A stretch of DNA of 46,798 bases, from positions 33,623-80,420 of the forward strand of contig NZ_KN266212.1 of the NCBI RefSeq assembly GCF_000766945.1. The letters are read 5' to 3'. Source of the stretch: Cellvibrio mixtus subsp. mixtus J3-8 (GTDB taxonomy: Bacteria > Pseudomonadota > Gammaproteobacteria > Pseudomonadales > Cellvibrionaceae). The translations under genes were made by a program, and so were the position numbers. Each line of letters opens with the position of its first letter. Within the stretch, counting starts at the first letter, position 1. Below the pieces are notes generated by a model. The model was not told the DNA's origin, ran no database searches, and was given only the letters and a program-made list of their open reading frames with translations. Of this stretch, positions 1 to 9,477 are shown piece by piece.

Positions 1-1960
1 AACTCATTCGCGTCAGAAGTAACGCGCGTGGCGAGGGAGGTGGGAACAGAAGGAAAACTTGGCGGGCAGGCACAGGTAAAAGGTGTGGGGGGTACCTGGA
101 AAGACCTTACCGATAACGTGAACTTCATGGCATCGAACCTGACTGGCCAGGTAAGAAATATTGCCGATGTAACCACAGCGGTAGCGCGCGGTGATCTATC
201 AAAAAAAATCACCGTGGATGTAAAAGGTGAAATCCTTGAATTGAAAGACACCATCAACGTGATGGTGGATCAGCTTTCATCATTTGCGTCGGAAGTAACC
301 CGCGTGGCGCGGGAGGTGGGAACAGAAGGAAAGTTGGGCGGGCAAGCAAACGTATCCGGGGTCGCAGGGACGTGGAAAGATTTGACCGACTCGGTGAATT
401 CCATGGCCGGTAATCTCACCGATCAGGTGCGCAACATCGCTGAAGTAACCACGGCGGTGGCAAATGGTGACCTCTCCAAAAAAATTACGGTTGATGTAAA
501 AGGCGAAATCTTCGAATTAAAAAATACCATCAACGTGATGGTGGACCAGCTCAACTCGTTTGCATCGGAAGTAACGCGTGTAGCGCGTGAAGTGGGAACG
601 GAAGGAAAACTCGGCGGACAGGCGCAAGTAAAAGGGGTGGGCGGTACCTGGAAAGACCTCACCGATAACGTGAATTTCATGGCATCCAACCTGACCGGCC
701 AGGTCAGAAATATTGCCGACGTAACCACGGCGGTAGCGCGTGGCGACTTGTCGAAAAAAATCACCGCGGATGCGAAAGGCGAAATTCTCGAATTAAAAGA
801 CACTATCAACGTGATGGTGGACCAGCTTTCATCATTTGCCTCGGAGGTAACGCGCGTTGCGCGCGAAGTGGGAACCGAAGGAAAGCTCGGTGGGCAAGCC
901 AACGTATCGGGTGTTGCTGGAACCTGGAAGGATTTGACCGACTCGGTAAACTCCATGGCCGGCAACCTCACCTCGCAAGTGCGTAACATCGCTGACGTGA
1001 CCACCGCAGTGGCGAACGGCGACCTCTCCAAGAAAATTTCTGCGGATGCAAAAGGTGAAATCCTGCAATTAAAAGACACTATTAACACCATGGTGGATCA
1101 GCTGCGTTCATTTGCATCAGAGGTGACACGTGTAGCGCGTGAGGTAGGTACTGAAGGCCGCCTCGGTGGTCAGGCAAATGTGCCGGGTGCATCAGGCACC
1201 TGGAAGGATCTCACCGATAATGTGAACTTCATGGCTTCCAACCTGACGGACCAGGTGCGCAATATCGCGGCGGTAACGACAGCGGTAGCAAACGGTGATC
1301 TCTCTAAAAAAATTACTGTGGATGTAAAAGGCGAAATCCTGCAATTGAAAGACACCATCAACGTGATGGTGGACCAATTGTCATCATTCGCATCAGAAGT
1401 AACCCGTGTTGCGCGGGAAGTGGGAACCGAAGGAAAGCTCGGTGGCCAGGCACAAGTGGAAGGTGCGGCGGGAACCTGGAAAGACCTTACCGATAACGTA
1501 AACTTTATGGCTGCCAACCTGACAGCACAGGTGCGTGGTATCGCCGGGGTTGTAACTGCGGTAGCGAATGGCGATCTCAAGAAAAAACTAACGGTAGCTG
1601 CACAAGGTGAAATTGCAGCGCTTGCAAATACCATTAACGAAATGACAGATACGCTCGCGGTATTTGCCGACCAGGCAACAACTGTAGCGCGTGAAGTGGG
1701 GGTGGAAGGAAAACTCGGTGGACAAGCGAGCGTGCCGGGCGCAGCGGGAACCTGGAAAGATTTAACCGAAAACGTAAACCAACTCGCGGCAAACCTTTCC
1801 ACGCAAGTGCGCGCAATTGCGGAAGTGGCAACGGCAGTAACGCGCGGTGACTTGTCGCGTTCGATTCAAGTGGAAGCGCGCGGTGAAGTGTCGGATCTGA
1901 AAGACAACATCAACGAGATGATCCGCAACCTTAAAGAAACCACGCAAAAAAATGCGCAGC
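1..1960 (+). repeat. Tandem 276-bp HAMP-coding repeats with two-unit periodicity
   Basis: Seven direct repeats begin at 28, 304, 580, 856, 1132, 1408 and 1684, exactly 276 bp apart, and an eighth is cut by the window edge. Units 1 and 3 share QAQVKGVGG and NVNFMASNL. Units 2 and 4 share QANVSGVAG and SVNSMAGNL. This ABAB pattern points to duplication or gene conversion of a 552-bp pair. The partial unit at bases 1-27 ends [10 protein letters not shown], like the end of unit 2 (B type). The last units are more diverged. Confidence 0.95.
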
Positions 1961-4755
1961 AAGATTGGCTCAAAACCAACCTCGCGCGCTTCACGCGCTT
2001 GTTGCAAGGCCAACGCGAATTGGAAACCGTAACTTCATTAATACTGTCCGAGTTAGCGCCGCTGGTGAGCGCGCATCACGGCATGTTTTACATGATGGAT
2101 GCGCATAACAAAGATTCGCGCCTGCATATGATCGCCAGCTACGGTTATCGTTTTAATCAGAAATTACCCACATCGTTTTTACCCGGTGAAGGTTTGGTCG
2201 GACAATGCGCGAAAGAAAAAGCGCGTATCTGGTTAACCGATGTGCCCAGCGATTACATTCGCGTATCGTCCGGGTTGGGTTCGGCAGCGCCCAACAATAT
2301 TGTGATTCTGCCAATCCTGTTTGAACAGCAAGTGAAAGCCGTCATCGAGATTGCGTCACTTGATCTTTTTACCGAAACCCATTTGTCATTCCTCGATCAA
2401 TTGATGGAATCCATTGGTGTGGTTTTGAATACCATCGAAACTAACAGCCGCACGGAAAGTTTGTTGACCCAATCGCAATCACTCGCGCAGGAATTACAAC
2501 AAACCAACCAGGAACTCGCGGAAAAAGCGCGTTTGTTATCAGAACAAAATATCGAAGTGGAGCGCAAAAATACCGAAGTGGAACAAGCGAAAATGGAACT
2601 GGAAGAAAAAGCCAGCCAGCTTGCGCTCTCTTCCAAATATAAATCTGAATTCCTTGCGAACATGTCGCATGAATTGCGCACACCGTTAAACAGTTTACTG
2701 ATTCTCGCGCAGCAATTGAGCGATAACCCCAACGGCAACCTGTCTGATAAACAGGTGGAATACGCGCGTACTATCCACGGGTCCGGCAGCGATTTATTAA
2801 CGCTGATTAATGACATCCTCGATCTGTCCAAAATCGAGTCGGGAACCGTTACCCTGGAAATCAGTGAATATCGCTTCCAGGCCATTCGCAATTATGTGGA
2901 GCGCACCTTCCGCCATATGGCTGAAGCGAAACAACTCGAGTTCTCCATTGAACTTGACCCCTCATTGCCCCAATCGCTGAAAACTGACACCACGCGCTTG
3001 CAACAAATCCTTAAAAATTTATTGTCCAACGCGTTCAAGTTTACATCGCGTGGCCGCGTAACCCTGAGCATCAGTTTGATCCATACCGGTTGGACGGTTG
3101 ATCACCCCACACTATCGCAAGCTGACGCAGTGCTCGGGTTTGCCGTAAGCGATTCCGGTGTCGGTATCGCGGCCGATAAACTGCAATTAATTTTTGAAGC
3201 CTTCCAGCAAGCGGATGGCAGTACCGCGCGTCGTTATGGCGGCACCGGTTTGGGATTATCCATCAGCCGTGAACTGGCGCGATTGCTCGGTGGTGAAATC
3301 CGTGTGGAAAGTGAAGTGGACAGCGGCAGTACCTTTACATTGTTCCTGCCGTACCAGCGCGGAACAGGCTTGAACCCGCTCACTGCAATGTCCAATTCAT
3401 TGCATGTGCCCGCGCTGCCACCGAATGTGATTTACGCGCGTACTGCTAAAACCCAACCGGTTGCCGATGCTGAATCCATTGAACAAAAAAATACTGCTGT
3501 GCTCGCGGGCGTAAATTCTGAAGATGGTTTTGATGATCGTGCGCTTACCGCTGAAGGTGATCCGGCGGTGCTGATTGTAGAAGATGATGAAGCGCGCGCG
3601 CGATTATTATTGCAAGCCGCACGCGAGCAAAACTTCAAAGGGATTGTGACCTTAACAGGCGATGCGGTTTTGACATTGGCGCGCGATTATTTACCTTCCG
3701 CAATTTTATTAAAATTGCAATTAAATGATGCCGACGGTTTTATCATTCTGGAACGGTTGAAGCGCGACCCGGCGACGCGCCATATCCCGGTCCATGCGAT
3801 TTCAACATCACCTGCCGCTGAACTCGCGTTACAGGATGATGAACGTCAAAAAGCTATTAGCCTTGGTGCAACATCTTATATTTCCGAGCCGGTCACTAAT
3901 GAGCGGTTGCAAGAGGAATTCTTGCGTATCCAGCGCTATTTACACCGCGAAAAACGTAACTTGCTGGTAGTGGAAGATGATGAGGTGCAACGCAATAACA
4001 TTGTCGAACTGATCGGTACCGGCGATGTCAGTATCATTGCAGTAGGCAACGGTGCTGATGCCCTTAATGCATTGTCCTCAACCCATTTTGATTGTGTGGT
4101 GCTTGATTTAACCTTGCCGGACATGAGTGGTTTCGATGTGATTGACAGCATGGCCAAACACGATGCAATGCGCGATGTCCCGGTTGTGGTATACACCGCA
4201 AAAGATCTTAGCCGTAAAGAAATCACCAAATTAAAACGCGTAGGCAAAACCATTGTTGTTAAAGATGCGCGTTCGCCCGAACGCCTGCTCAATGAAACCT
4301 CATTGTTTTTACACCGCGCCCATGCCAGTATGCCTGAACCACAGCGCCGGATGATAGAAGCCATTCGTGATGCCGATAGCGGTCTGGCCGGCAGAAAAGT
4401 ATTAATTGTCGACGACGACTTGCGCAATATTTTTGCGTTAAGTTCCGTGCTGGAACGGCAAAATATGAAAGTGTTGTTTGCTGAAAACGGGCGCGATGGA
4501 ATTGAAGTGCTTGAAAAAGACCCTGAAATCGAAATTGTGTTGATGGATATCATGATGCCGGAAATGGATGGCTACGATACCATGCGCGCAATCCGCCATA
4601 TCCCGCGTTTTAAATCCTTGCCAATTATTACACTCACCGCCAAGGCGATGAAAGGTGATCGGGATAAATGTATCGCAGCGGGGGCGTCGGATTACATCAC
4701 CAAGCCCGTTGATATCCCGCAATTATTATCGCTAATGCGCGTATGGTTGCATTAA
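1..4755 (+). CDS. Giant multi-HAMP hybrid histidine kinase (5' end missing)
   Basis: Sensor kinase that should autophosphorylate on His and pass phosphate to its own receivers. The frame is open from base 1, and bases 1-27 encode the end of another HAMP repeat, so the true start lies outside the window; the GTG at 28 is only the first possible start codon. Numbering from that GTG: seven 92-residue HAMP repeats (1-644), a GAF domain (about 655-815), a Glu/Gln-rich coiled coil, HisKA with H881 in [10 protein letters not shown], a HATPase domain with DSGVGI and GGTGLGLS, then three receivers. Receivers 2 and 3 keep their aspartates (D1360 in [11 protein letters not shown]1507 in [10 protein letters not shown]). 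Receiver 1 has Lys1229 where the phosphorylated Asp should be. Tandem 92-residue HAMP units resemble fungal group III (Nik1-type) kinases and soluble bacterial multi-HAMP kinases. No membrane segment is visible in the part present. A CheR-like gene follows 3 bases after the stop. Confidence 0.93.
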   Translation, partial: NSFASEVTRVAREVGTEGKLGGQAQVKGVGGTWKDLTDNVNFMASNLTGQVRNIADVTTAVARGDLSKKITVDVKGEILELKDTINVMVDQLSSFASEVTRVAREVGTEGKLGGQANVSGVAGTWKDLTDSVNSMAGNLTDQVRNIAEVTTAVANGDLSKKITVDVKGEIFELKNTINVMVDQLNSFASEVTRVAREVGTEGKLGGQAQVKGVGGTWKDLTDNVNFMASNLTGQVRNIADVTTAVARGDLSKKITADAKGEILELKDTINVMVDQLSSFASEVTRVAREVGTEGKLGGQANVSGVAGTWKDLTDSVNSMAGNLTSQVRNIADVTTAVANGDLSKKISADAKGEILQLKDTINTMVDQLRSFASEVTRVAREVGTEGRLGGQANVPGASGTWKDLTDNVNFMASNLTDQVRNIAAVTTAVANGDLSKKITVDVKGEILQLKDTINVMVDQLSSFASEVTRVAREVGTEGKLGGQAQVEGAAGTWKDLTDNVNFMAANLTAQVRGIAGVVTAVANGDLKKKLTVAAQGEIAALANTINEMTDTLAVFADQATTVAREVGVEGKLGGQASVPGAAGTWKDLTENVNQLAANLSTQVRAIAEVATAVTRGDLSRSIQVEARGEVSDLKDNINEMIRNLKETTQKNAQQDWLKTNLARFTRLLQGQRELETVTSLILSELAPLVSAHHGMFYMMDAHNKDSRLHMIASYGYRFNQKLPTSFLPGEGLVGQCAKEKARIWLTDVPSDYIRVSSGLGSAAPNNIVILPILFEQQVKAVIEIASLDLFTETHLSFLDQLMESIGVVLNTIETNSRTESLLTQSQSLAQELQQTNQELAEKARLLSEQNIEVERKNTEVEQAKMELEEKASQLALSSKYKSEFLANMSHELRTPLNSLLILAQQLSDNPNGNLSDKQVEYARTIHGSGSDLLTLINDILDLSKIESGTVTLEISEYRFQAIRNYVERTFRHMAEAKQLEFSIELDPSLPQSLKTDTTRLQQILKNLLSNAFKFTSRGRVTLSISLIHTGWTVDHPTLSQADAVLGFAVSDSGVGIAADKLQLIFEAFQQADGSTARRYGGTGLGLSISRELARLLGGEIRVESEVDSGSTFTLFLPYQRGTGLNPLTAMSNSLHVPALPPNVIYARTAKTQPVADAESIEQKNTAVLAGVNSEDGFDDRALTAEGDPAVLIVEDDEARARLLLQAAREQNFKGIVTLTGDAVLTLARDYLPSAILLKLQLNDADGFIILERLKRDPATRHIPVHAISTSPAAELALQDDERQKAISLGATSYISEPVTNERLQEEFLRIQRYLHREKRNLLVVEDDEVQRNNIVELIGTGDVSIIAVGNGADALNALSSTHFDCVVLDLTLPDMSGFDVIDSMAKHDAMRDVPVVVYTAKDLSRKEITKLKRVGKTIVVKDARSPERLLNETSLFLHRAHASMPEPQRRMIEAIRDADSGLAGRKVLIVDDDLRNIFALSSVLERQNMKVLFAENGRDGIEVLEKDPEIEIVLMDIMMPEMDGYDTMRAIRHIPRFKSLPIITLTAKAMKGDRDKCIAAGASDYITKPVDIPQLLSLMRVWLH

Positions 4756-4758
4756 TTT

Positions 4759-5586
4759 ATGGGATTCGCGAAAGCGCTTGAGGCGTTGGAAATCAATTTA
4801 TTATTGGAGGCGATCTTCCAACGCTTCGGCAATGATTTTCGCCATCACAACAAGGACATTATTCGCCCCAAGTTGCGCGCTTTTATGGATATCCATTCCA
4901 TTGCTACGCTATCGGCATTACAAGATAAAATCCTCCATGATAATTCTTTTATCGAGCCGTTGTTGTGCGCGCTGGATGCGCGTTCTTCCGCTTTATTTGC
5001 CCAGCCGGAGCAACTATTGAAAATGCGCAAATTGATGGTTCCCTGGTTGCGCTCTTATCCGGCCCCTAAAATCTGGATCGCAGAATGTGTGGCTGCAGAA
5101 GATGTTTTTGGCCTGGCAATTCTTTTGCTGGAAGAAAACCTGCACCACAAAACAGATTTATATGTAACTGGCCCCAATGCCAGCCTTCTCGCCGAAGCAC
5201 AACAAGGAAAATTTTCGGCAGAATTGTTTGCACACTACGAAAAAAATTATTATGAAGCTGGTGGCACCGGTACATTGGCAAGCTATTGCACCCGAATCGG
5301 CGATGTATTTTTGTTTAACCCGGAGTTGGGGCGCAATATCAGTTGGATGCAATACAACCTGGGCACTGACGCATCATTTAATGAGTTCGAAGCAATTGTT
5401 TGCTGCGGTGGACTATCGGATTTCACTTTGTATCTGCGGCATCGCGCACTAAAAGTCTTTTATGATAGCCAGCCGGTATTTGGCATGCTGATGGTTGCCG
5501 GTGAATATCCACTGGAAATAATGTCACTGGTTTCCCGTTATAAAGTCATTTCTGAAAAATACGGTATTTACCAGCGAGAACCCTAA
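4759..5586 (+). CDS. CheR-like protein with degenerate SAM-binding motif
   Basis: This 275-residue protein keeps the overall pattern of CheR-type chemoreceptor methyltransferases, including an N-terminal EINLLLEAIFQRFGNDF segment and a C-terminal half with YNLGTDASFNEF. The catalytic signatures are lost. The usual AGCSTGEE SAM loop reads AECVAAED (residues 108-115), the usual N-[VI]-T-x-F-F/R segment reads ARSSALFAQ, and the usual CRNVLIYF reads CCGGLSDF (from residue 215). It is therefore probably a pseudo-enzyme acting as a binding or scaffold partner. It starts 3 bases after the hybrid kinase stop, so the two are surely co-transcribed. The family assignment is from pattern recognition; loss of activity is inferred. 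Confidence 0.75.
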   Translation: MGFAKALEALEINLLLEAIFQRFGNDFRHHNKDIIRPKLRAFMDIHSIATLSALQDKILHDNSFIEPLLCALDARSSALFAQPEQLLKMRKLMVPWLRSYPAPKIWIAECVAAEDVFGLAILLLEENLHHKTDLYVTGPNASLLAEAQQGKFSAELFAHYEKNYYEAGGTGTLASYCTRIGDVFLFNPELGRNISWMQYNLGTDASFNEFEAIVCCGGLSDFTLYLRHRALKVFYDSQPVFGMLMVAGEYPLEIMSLVSRYKVISEKYGIYQREP

Positions 5587-5635
5587 GCCTGCGCTCGATA
5601 GGCCTGTAAACCAGGTAGATATGTATTTGATGTTG

Positions 5636-6925
5636 TTAAGAAAATGTAATCGAAAAAGAGACTGTTTCAGTATCGGTGGTAAAGGATAGATTCCAGTTGC
5701 AGTGCGTACAAAGCCTGCCGATCAACTCCAGCCCCAATCCCCCGCCATTGCGCCCCTGTTTCCTGGCAAGGCGACTATAAAGTTCACTGATTTCCTTCAT
5801 TGTCAGCTCGTTGTTTCTATTCTTGATAGTGACCGTTGAGTTTTGTTCCAGCAGAATAAAAATCTCACCGCCATGTGAATGTTCAATGGCATTGCGCAGC
5901 AGGTTTCCAAGTGCACACTTTACCATTTGCAACGGTGCAAAAATTTCTACGGCCGGCATTGCTGCCAGTACTATATTCACGTTTTTATTTGTTGCAAAAA
6001 ACGCATATTCGCCAGCTATTTCTATTAATACTTTATCGAGGAAAATTAGTTCACTGCTTTCCTGTACGCGTGCAGGATCCTTCGCCAGCACTAATAGCAA
6101 GGTAATCATTTCATTCACATTGCCAATGGCATCCTGAATGCGAAACAGGCGATTCCTGGTGGTGTCTGATAAGCTGTTATCGTCGAGGGACAGCTTTACC
6201 ACGCCATCGATAACTGACAATGGTGTGCGTAATTCGTGGCTTGCCATATTAATAAAATCGCGTTCCCGTTCGATAAAACGTTCATTTTTTCCGAGATACA
6301 TATTCATTGCATCGGCAATGATTTCCAATTCGATGGTTGAATTTTGCGGGACATGTATTTTCTGGTTTTTTTTGTCCGGTGTTAATTCCTGGATTTGCCG
6401 GGCAACATCTTTTAATGGCCTGACTAGCCATCCCGATGCCCAGGCAATAAATATGCATAAGATAAAACTCACTGTTCCCGCCATAAGGTAGACGGTGTTT
6501 TGTACTTGTTGCTCGTTTTTTTCCAGGTCATCTATGTGAATGAGTAAGGCGATTTTTTTTCCTTCAACTTCCCTGATCATAATAACCTGCATTTTCCCTT
6601 CAAAAATAAATTCGTCGTATAGCCCGGGTGTGAGTTTATTCAGGGAGGCATGATGTTCATTGCGCGGATCCAGGATAAACATCGCAATTGCATCATTGTT
6701 TGGCCATTCGTAGTGTGGATCACTGGCACGGCGTTTAATCAGGTAATCCATTTCGCTATTTAATGACGAATTCCACACCAGTTCTTCCGCGCGCTCATTA
6801 ACCACAAAATCGTTTGCTAGGATACCGAGTGTCAAGATGGCGAGATAACTGATTAAACCCAGGACTATCCTGCTGCGCAAACTGCGGCGTTGGTGTAGTT
6901 TGCGCGATAAAAAATCCAATTTCAT
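5636..6925 (-). CDS. Membrane sensor histidine kinase (HAMP-HisKA-HATPase)
   Basis: Inner-membrane sensor kinase of 429 residues. It has an N-terminal transmembrane segment (about 20-40), a periplasmic sensor region of about 115 residues, a second transmembrane segment (about 148-170), a HAMP linker, a HisKA domain with H230 in [11 protein letters not shown], and a HATPase domain with NLLRNAIEHS (N box) and GRNGGGLGLELI (G2). The usual D-x-G-x-G G1 box reads IKNRNNEL, so the ATP lid is atypical, as in some QseC/PmrB-like kinases. The start codon overlaps the stop of the response regulator by 4 bases (ATGA), which shows translational coupling. The divergent PepSY/cytochrome b pair suggests an envelope or redox-related signal, but the ligand is unknown. 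Confidence 0.9.
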   Translation of the reverse strand: MKLDFLSRKLHQRRSLRSRIVLGLISYLAILTLGILANDFVVNERAEELVWNSSLNSEMDYLIKRRASDPHYEWPNNDAIAMFILDPRNEHHASLNKLTPGLYDEFIFEGKMQVIMIREVEGKKIALLIHIDDLEKNEQQVQNTVYLMAGTVSFILCIFIAWASGWLVRPLKDVARQIQELTPDKKNQKIHVPQNSTIELEIIADAMNMYLGKNERFIERERDFINMASHELRTPLSVIDGVVKLSLDDNSLSDTTRNRLFRIQDAIGNVNEMITLLLVLAKDPARVQESSELIFLDKVLIEIAGEYAFFATNKNVNIVLAAMPAVEIFAPLQMVKCALGNLLRNAIEHSHGGEIFILLEQNSTVTIKNRNNELTMKEISELYSRLARKQGRNGGGLGLELIGRLCTHCNWNLSFTTDTETVSFSITFS

Positions 6926-7596
6926 AATTCCGCCAGACGGTAACCGACACGGGGGAGCGTATGAATAAGCTTGTTGGAAAAAGGTGCATCAATTTTACGG
7001 CGTAGATCGTGAATATACGCCCGCAACCGGTCACTTTCCGGCGGGCTATCACCCCAAATGCATTCACCCAGTTGGCTGTGGCTGACAATTGATGGGCTCG
7101 CTTCCATCAATGTCCGCAATAATTTTTTATAGATTGGATAGAGATTTATTGTTTGGCCAGCGCGTGTGACTTCCATGGTGGACAGGTCAAAACTGAGATC
7201 TGCAATTTCCAATACTTTTGTCGTTGTTGTACGTTTGCTGCGCGCCATTAACGCTTCAAGGCGAACTTCCAGTTCCTGCAATTCGAATGGTTTGGTCAGG
7301 TAATCATCAGCACCGGCTTTAAAGCCGCAAATTTTATCGGGTAATTCATCGCGCGCCGTTAACATAATGATTGGCGTATCGCAGTGATATTCTTCGCGCA
7401 ATTCTTTCAATAATTGAAAACCATCCAGTTTGGGAAGGTTCCAGTCCAGGATAATGCCATCGTAATGTTGGGTTGTTGCGAGCCATTTTCCCACCAGCCC
7501 ATCAGGTGCTGCATCCAGGATATGTCCCTTACCTTCGAAGTAATCAAATAAATTTGCTACTAAATTTTGATTGTCTTCGACGATAAGTAATTTCAT
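6922..7596 (-). CDS. OmpR/PhoB-family response regulator
   Basis: DNA-binding response regulator of 224 residues: a receiver (1-120) with phospho-acceptor D51 in ILDWNLPKLDG and the switch residues of TARDE and KPF, then a winged-helix DNA-binding domain (about 130-224) ending in IHTLPRVGYRL, the usual OmpR-type wing. The reading frame is open as far as 7710, but the receiver begins with MKLLIVEDN at 7596, which gives the normal family length. MDLHP at 7611 is an alternative start; neither has a strong ribosome-binding site. It is the partner of the kinase at 5636-6925 and probably controls the divergent PepSY/cytochrome b genes across the 203-bp intergenic region. Confidence 0.92.
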   Translation of the reverse strand: MKLLIVEDNQNLVANLFDYFEGKGHILDAAPDGLVGKWLATTQHYDGIILDWNLPKLDGFQLLKELREEYHCDTPIIMLTARDELPDKICGFKAGADDYLTKPFELQELEVRLEALMARSKRTTTTKVLEIADLSFDLSTMEVTRAGQTINLYPIYKKLLRTLMEASPSIVSHSQLGECIWGDSPPESDRLRAYIHDLRRKIDAPFSNKLIHTLPRVGYRLAEL

Positions 7597-7799
7597 GGGG
7601 TGTAGATCCATAGGGCGAATGTTTAACGGCAGGTGTAGTGACTGTGGCGCGTACAAAATGGCGCGGACAGAATAAGGACATAATGCCCTATACAATCCGG
7701 GGTTAATCATTCTGGTTATGCGCAGGCATCAAAATATCATTGATGTGGGTGGCGTAAGTCAAGAAATCGATTAACTTCATACTATCAAGGAAACTCACT
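7597..7799. promoter_or_regulatory. Divergent promoter region, two-component system / PepSY-cytochrome b
   Basis: This 203-bp intergenic region lies between the response regulator (minus) and the PepSY gene (plus) and must hold both start regions. The PepSY side has AAGGAAA 8 bases before the ATG. I could not fix -10/-35 boxes or the direct repeats expected for an OmpR-family operator. Confidence 0.4.
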
Positions 7800-8069
7800 A
7801 TGCGTAATTTACTATTGCTTGCTGTGGTATCTCTATATAGCTCAGGTGTTTTGGCTGGCCCTGAGTGCACGACTACTGATAGTGCCACGTGGCTGGATAA
7901 AGCCAAATTCCAGGAAGATTTGAAAGCCCAGGGGTATGAGATCAAAGTATTCAAGGTCACGGACGGCAATTGCTACGAAATCTATGGCTGGAATAAAGAT
8001 AAGAAAAAAGTAGAAATTTATTTTGATCCGGTGTCCGGCAAACCGGTTAAAGAAGAAGTCAAAGAGTAA
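7800..8069 (+). CDS. Small periplasmic PepSY-like protein
   Basis: An 89-residue protein with a clear Sec signal peptide (MRNLLLLAVVSLYSSGVLA, cleavage after residue 19), so the mature form is about 70 residues and periplasmic. The mature part has the PepSY-type pattern: a helix (WLDKAKFQEDLKAQGYEIK), then strands ending in KKKVEIYFDPVSGKPVKEE, where the YFDPVSGK turn resembles the DA-x-TG segment of PepSY domains. Two cysteines (in PECTTT and GNCYEI) could form a disulphide. The gene is 5 bases upstream of the cytochrome b gene and divergent from a two-component system. That combination is common in proteobacteria, where the PepSY protein is thought to modulate the sensor or the cytochrome, but its exact role is not established. 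Confidence 0.8.
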   Translation: MRNLLLLAVVSLYSSGVLAGPECTTTDSATWLDKAKFQEDLKAQGYEIKVFKVTDGNCYEIYGWNKDKKKVEIYFDPVSGKPVKEEVKE

Positions 8070-8074
8070 TTCCC

Positions 8075-8599
8075 GTGCACACCGAAAAATTATGGGACCC
8101 GCTAATCCGGATTTTCCATTGGTCTATTGCGGCTATTTTTGTCGCCAATTATTTTTTTAACGAGGCCGGTGATGATTGGCACCAGTGGTTAGGCTATATC
8201 GCAGTAGCCTGGTTGCTGGTGCGGTTCTTGTGGGGATTTTTCGGTAAAGGTGCGGCACGTTGGTCTGATTTTTTTCCGACCCGTGCCAACCTTGCACAAC
8301 ACATCACTGCGTTGGTGAAGGGCGAACACTATCATCGGCGCGGGCACTCGCCCTTGGGCGGATTGGTAATGATTTTAATGATGTTATGCATATTATTGCT
8401 TGGTATCACCGGTTTTATGATGAGTGAGATCGATTATTTTTGGGGTGAGGATTGGGTGAATAATTTGCATGACTGGATCGCCAATTCATTATTGGCTCTG
8501 GTACTCGTACATATAAGTGCGGCATTGTTTGAGAGTTATCGCTTAAAGGAAAATCTTCCGCTGTCGATGATTACGGGCAACCGCCGGGTTGAAAAATAA
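8075..8599 (+). CDS. Cytochrome b561-like membrane cytochrome
   Basis: A 174-residue integral membrane protein of the cytochrome b/b6, Ni/Fe-hydrogenase b-subunit-like family. It begins LWDPLIRIFHW, where the His in the first transmembrane helix is a typical haem ligand of this family. Four hydrophobic helices are visible (about 12-28, 40-58, 93-113 and 135-155). Further possible haem ligands are the histidine after the second helix (HRRGHSPLG) and those in NLHDWIA and LVLVHIS. The start is a GTG five bases after the PepSY stop; no ATG lies close by in the same frame. It probably moves electrons between the quinone pool and a periplasmic partner. Operon with the PepSY gene. Confidence 0.87.
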   Translation: MHTEKLWDPLIRIFHWSIAAIFVANYFFNEAGDDWHQWLGYIAVAWLLVRFLWGFFGKGAARWSDFFPTRANLAQHITALVKGEHYHRRGHSPLGGLVMILMMLCILLLGITGFMMSEIDYFWGEDWVNNLHDWIANSLLALVLVHISAALFESYRLKENLPLSMITGNRRVEK

Positions 8600-8981
8600 G
8601 GAATCCGGTCATCGCGTACCCATCGATTCCCTGAATTATTTCCATCCACCCACTTCTTTTGCATTTTATGGCTTTATTGTTTTTTTCCGCGATAAAGCCA
8701 GCACTACATCAATCCTTTCCGTGAACACCACTTCACTTTTTGGCTGAGCCTTCGAATGTTGGCTTATTTTATGCTCTGTCCTCCTCATCAATAGGGTAAA
8801 GCTGCTAAATCCGGTTTATTAAAACTTTATTTATTAAGTCGCGCCATTTTTATATCCGTAACAACAGAAAAAACGTTATAAACGGCGAATTTGGCTGCAA
8901 ATCGCGATTGTATTAGCGTGAAAAATTTTCAATGAAACGTAAATTCGATAACTCTGGAAGCCAATTACTGGAATATTTATC
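8600..8981. other. Gene-free stretch with one inverted repeat
   Basis: This 382-bp stretch lies between the cytochrome b gene and the DUF1353-like gene. It has no convincing gene on either strand. It holds a 9-bp inverted repeat (TGGCTTTAT at 8669-8677 and ATAAAGCCA at 8692-8700) with a T-rich 14-base loop, which could be a weak transcription end or an operator. The AT-rich second half (8810-8980) probably contains the promoter of the next gene, but no clear boxes could be fixed. Confidence 0.4.
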
Positions 8982-9410
8982 ATGATAAGAATGATTTCCG
9001 AATCGCAAGTTTCCATGAAGAAAATTGAATTGGCTGAGATGATTCCACCGGCCTCTGCATTTCAAAAAGATGACACATGGCTGGCCACCGAAAAAACACG
9101 CTACTGTGTCGAGTTAAAAAGCCAATGGGTTATCGCTGAAGTTCCCAAAGGTTTTAGCGTGGAATTTAGTGCAATAACCTATGATTTTCCTTTAATAAAG
9201 AAATGGATAAACCAGCGTACAATCGTGGCAGCTATTTTCCATCATGTTTTATACATCGAGGGCTATGAGCGCAAAATAGCAGATGCTGCTTTTTTGCGTG
9301 CGATGAAACTGGAAGGTGTAAGGGTCTACCATCGTTATCCCCTTTACTGGTCCGCGCGATTGTTTGGCGGTTTTAAATACCTGGCCGTTTTAAAGCACAA
9401 TATGGCTTAG
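8982..9410 (+). CDS. DUF1353-like protein
   Basis: A soluble protein of 142 residues with no signal peptide or membrane segment. The middle matches the DUF1353 pattern: VPKGFSVEFSAI resembles the conserved 'GF-x-(T)D-x-(A)S' segment, and AAIFHHVLYIEG followed by ADAAFLRAMKLEGV resembles the conserved 'HDWLY ... AD ... M ... GV' segment. The usual HD is HH here. DUF1353 proteins occur in phages and scattered in bacterial chromosomes, and their function is unknown. The ATG at 8982 is the first start, but the ATGs at 8991 and 9015 are possible because the ribosome-binding site is weak. There are no phage genes nearby. The gene converges with topoisomerase IB. Confidence 0.6.
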   Translation: MIRMISESQVSMKKIELAEMIPPASAFQKDDTWLATEKTRYCVELKSQWVIAEVPKGFSVEFSAITYDFPLIKKWINQRTIVAAIFHHVLYIEGYERKIADAAFLRAMKLEGVRVYHRYPLYWSARLFGGFKYLAVLKHNMA

Positions 9411-9477
9411 GCCTTACGGGTAAGTTTTCCTGCTATTTCTTCTCGCTTCATTGGAATGTAATTGTTGATAATGTAGA

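Noticed and set aside
423-1802. Long open frames on the minus strand across the HAMP array
   Set aside because: They repeat with the same 276-bp period as the HAMP units and are a by-product of the repeat coding sequence.
1-1960. Regular repeats as a possible CRISPR array
   Set aside because: Units are 276 bp, contiguous and protein-coding in one frame, with no unique spacers.
7597-7710. Upstream extension of the response regulator
   Set aside because: The receiver domain begins at the ATG at 7596 and the extension would exceed the family length without any domain match.
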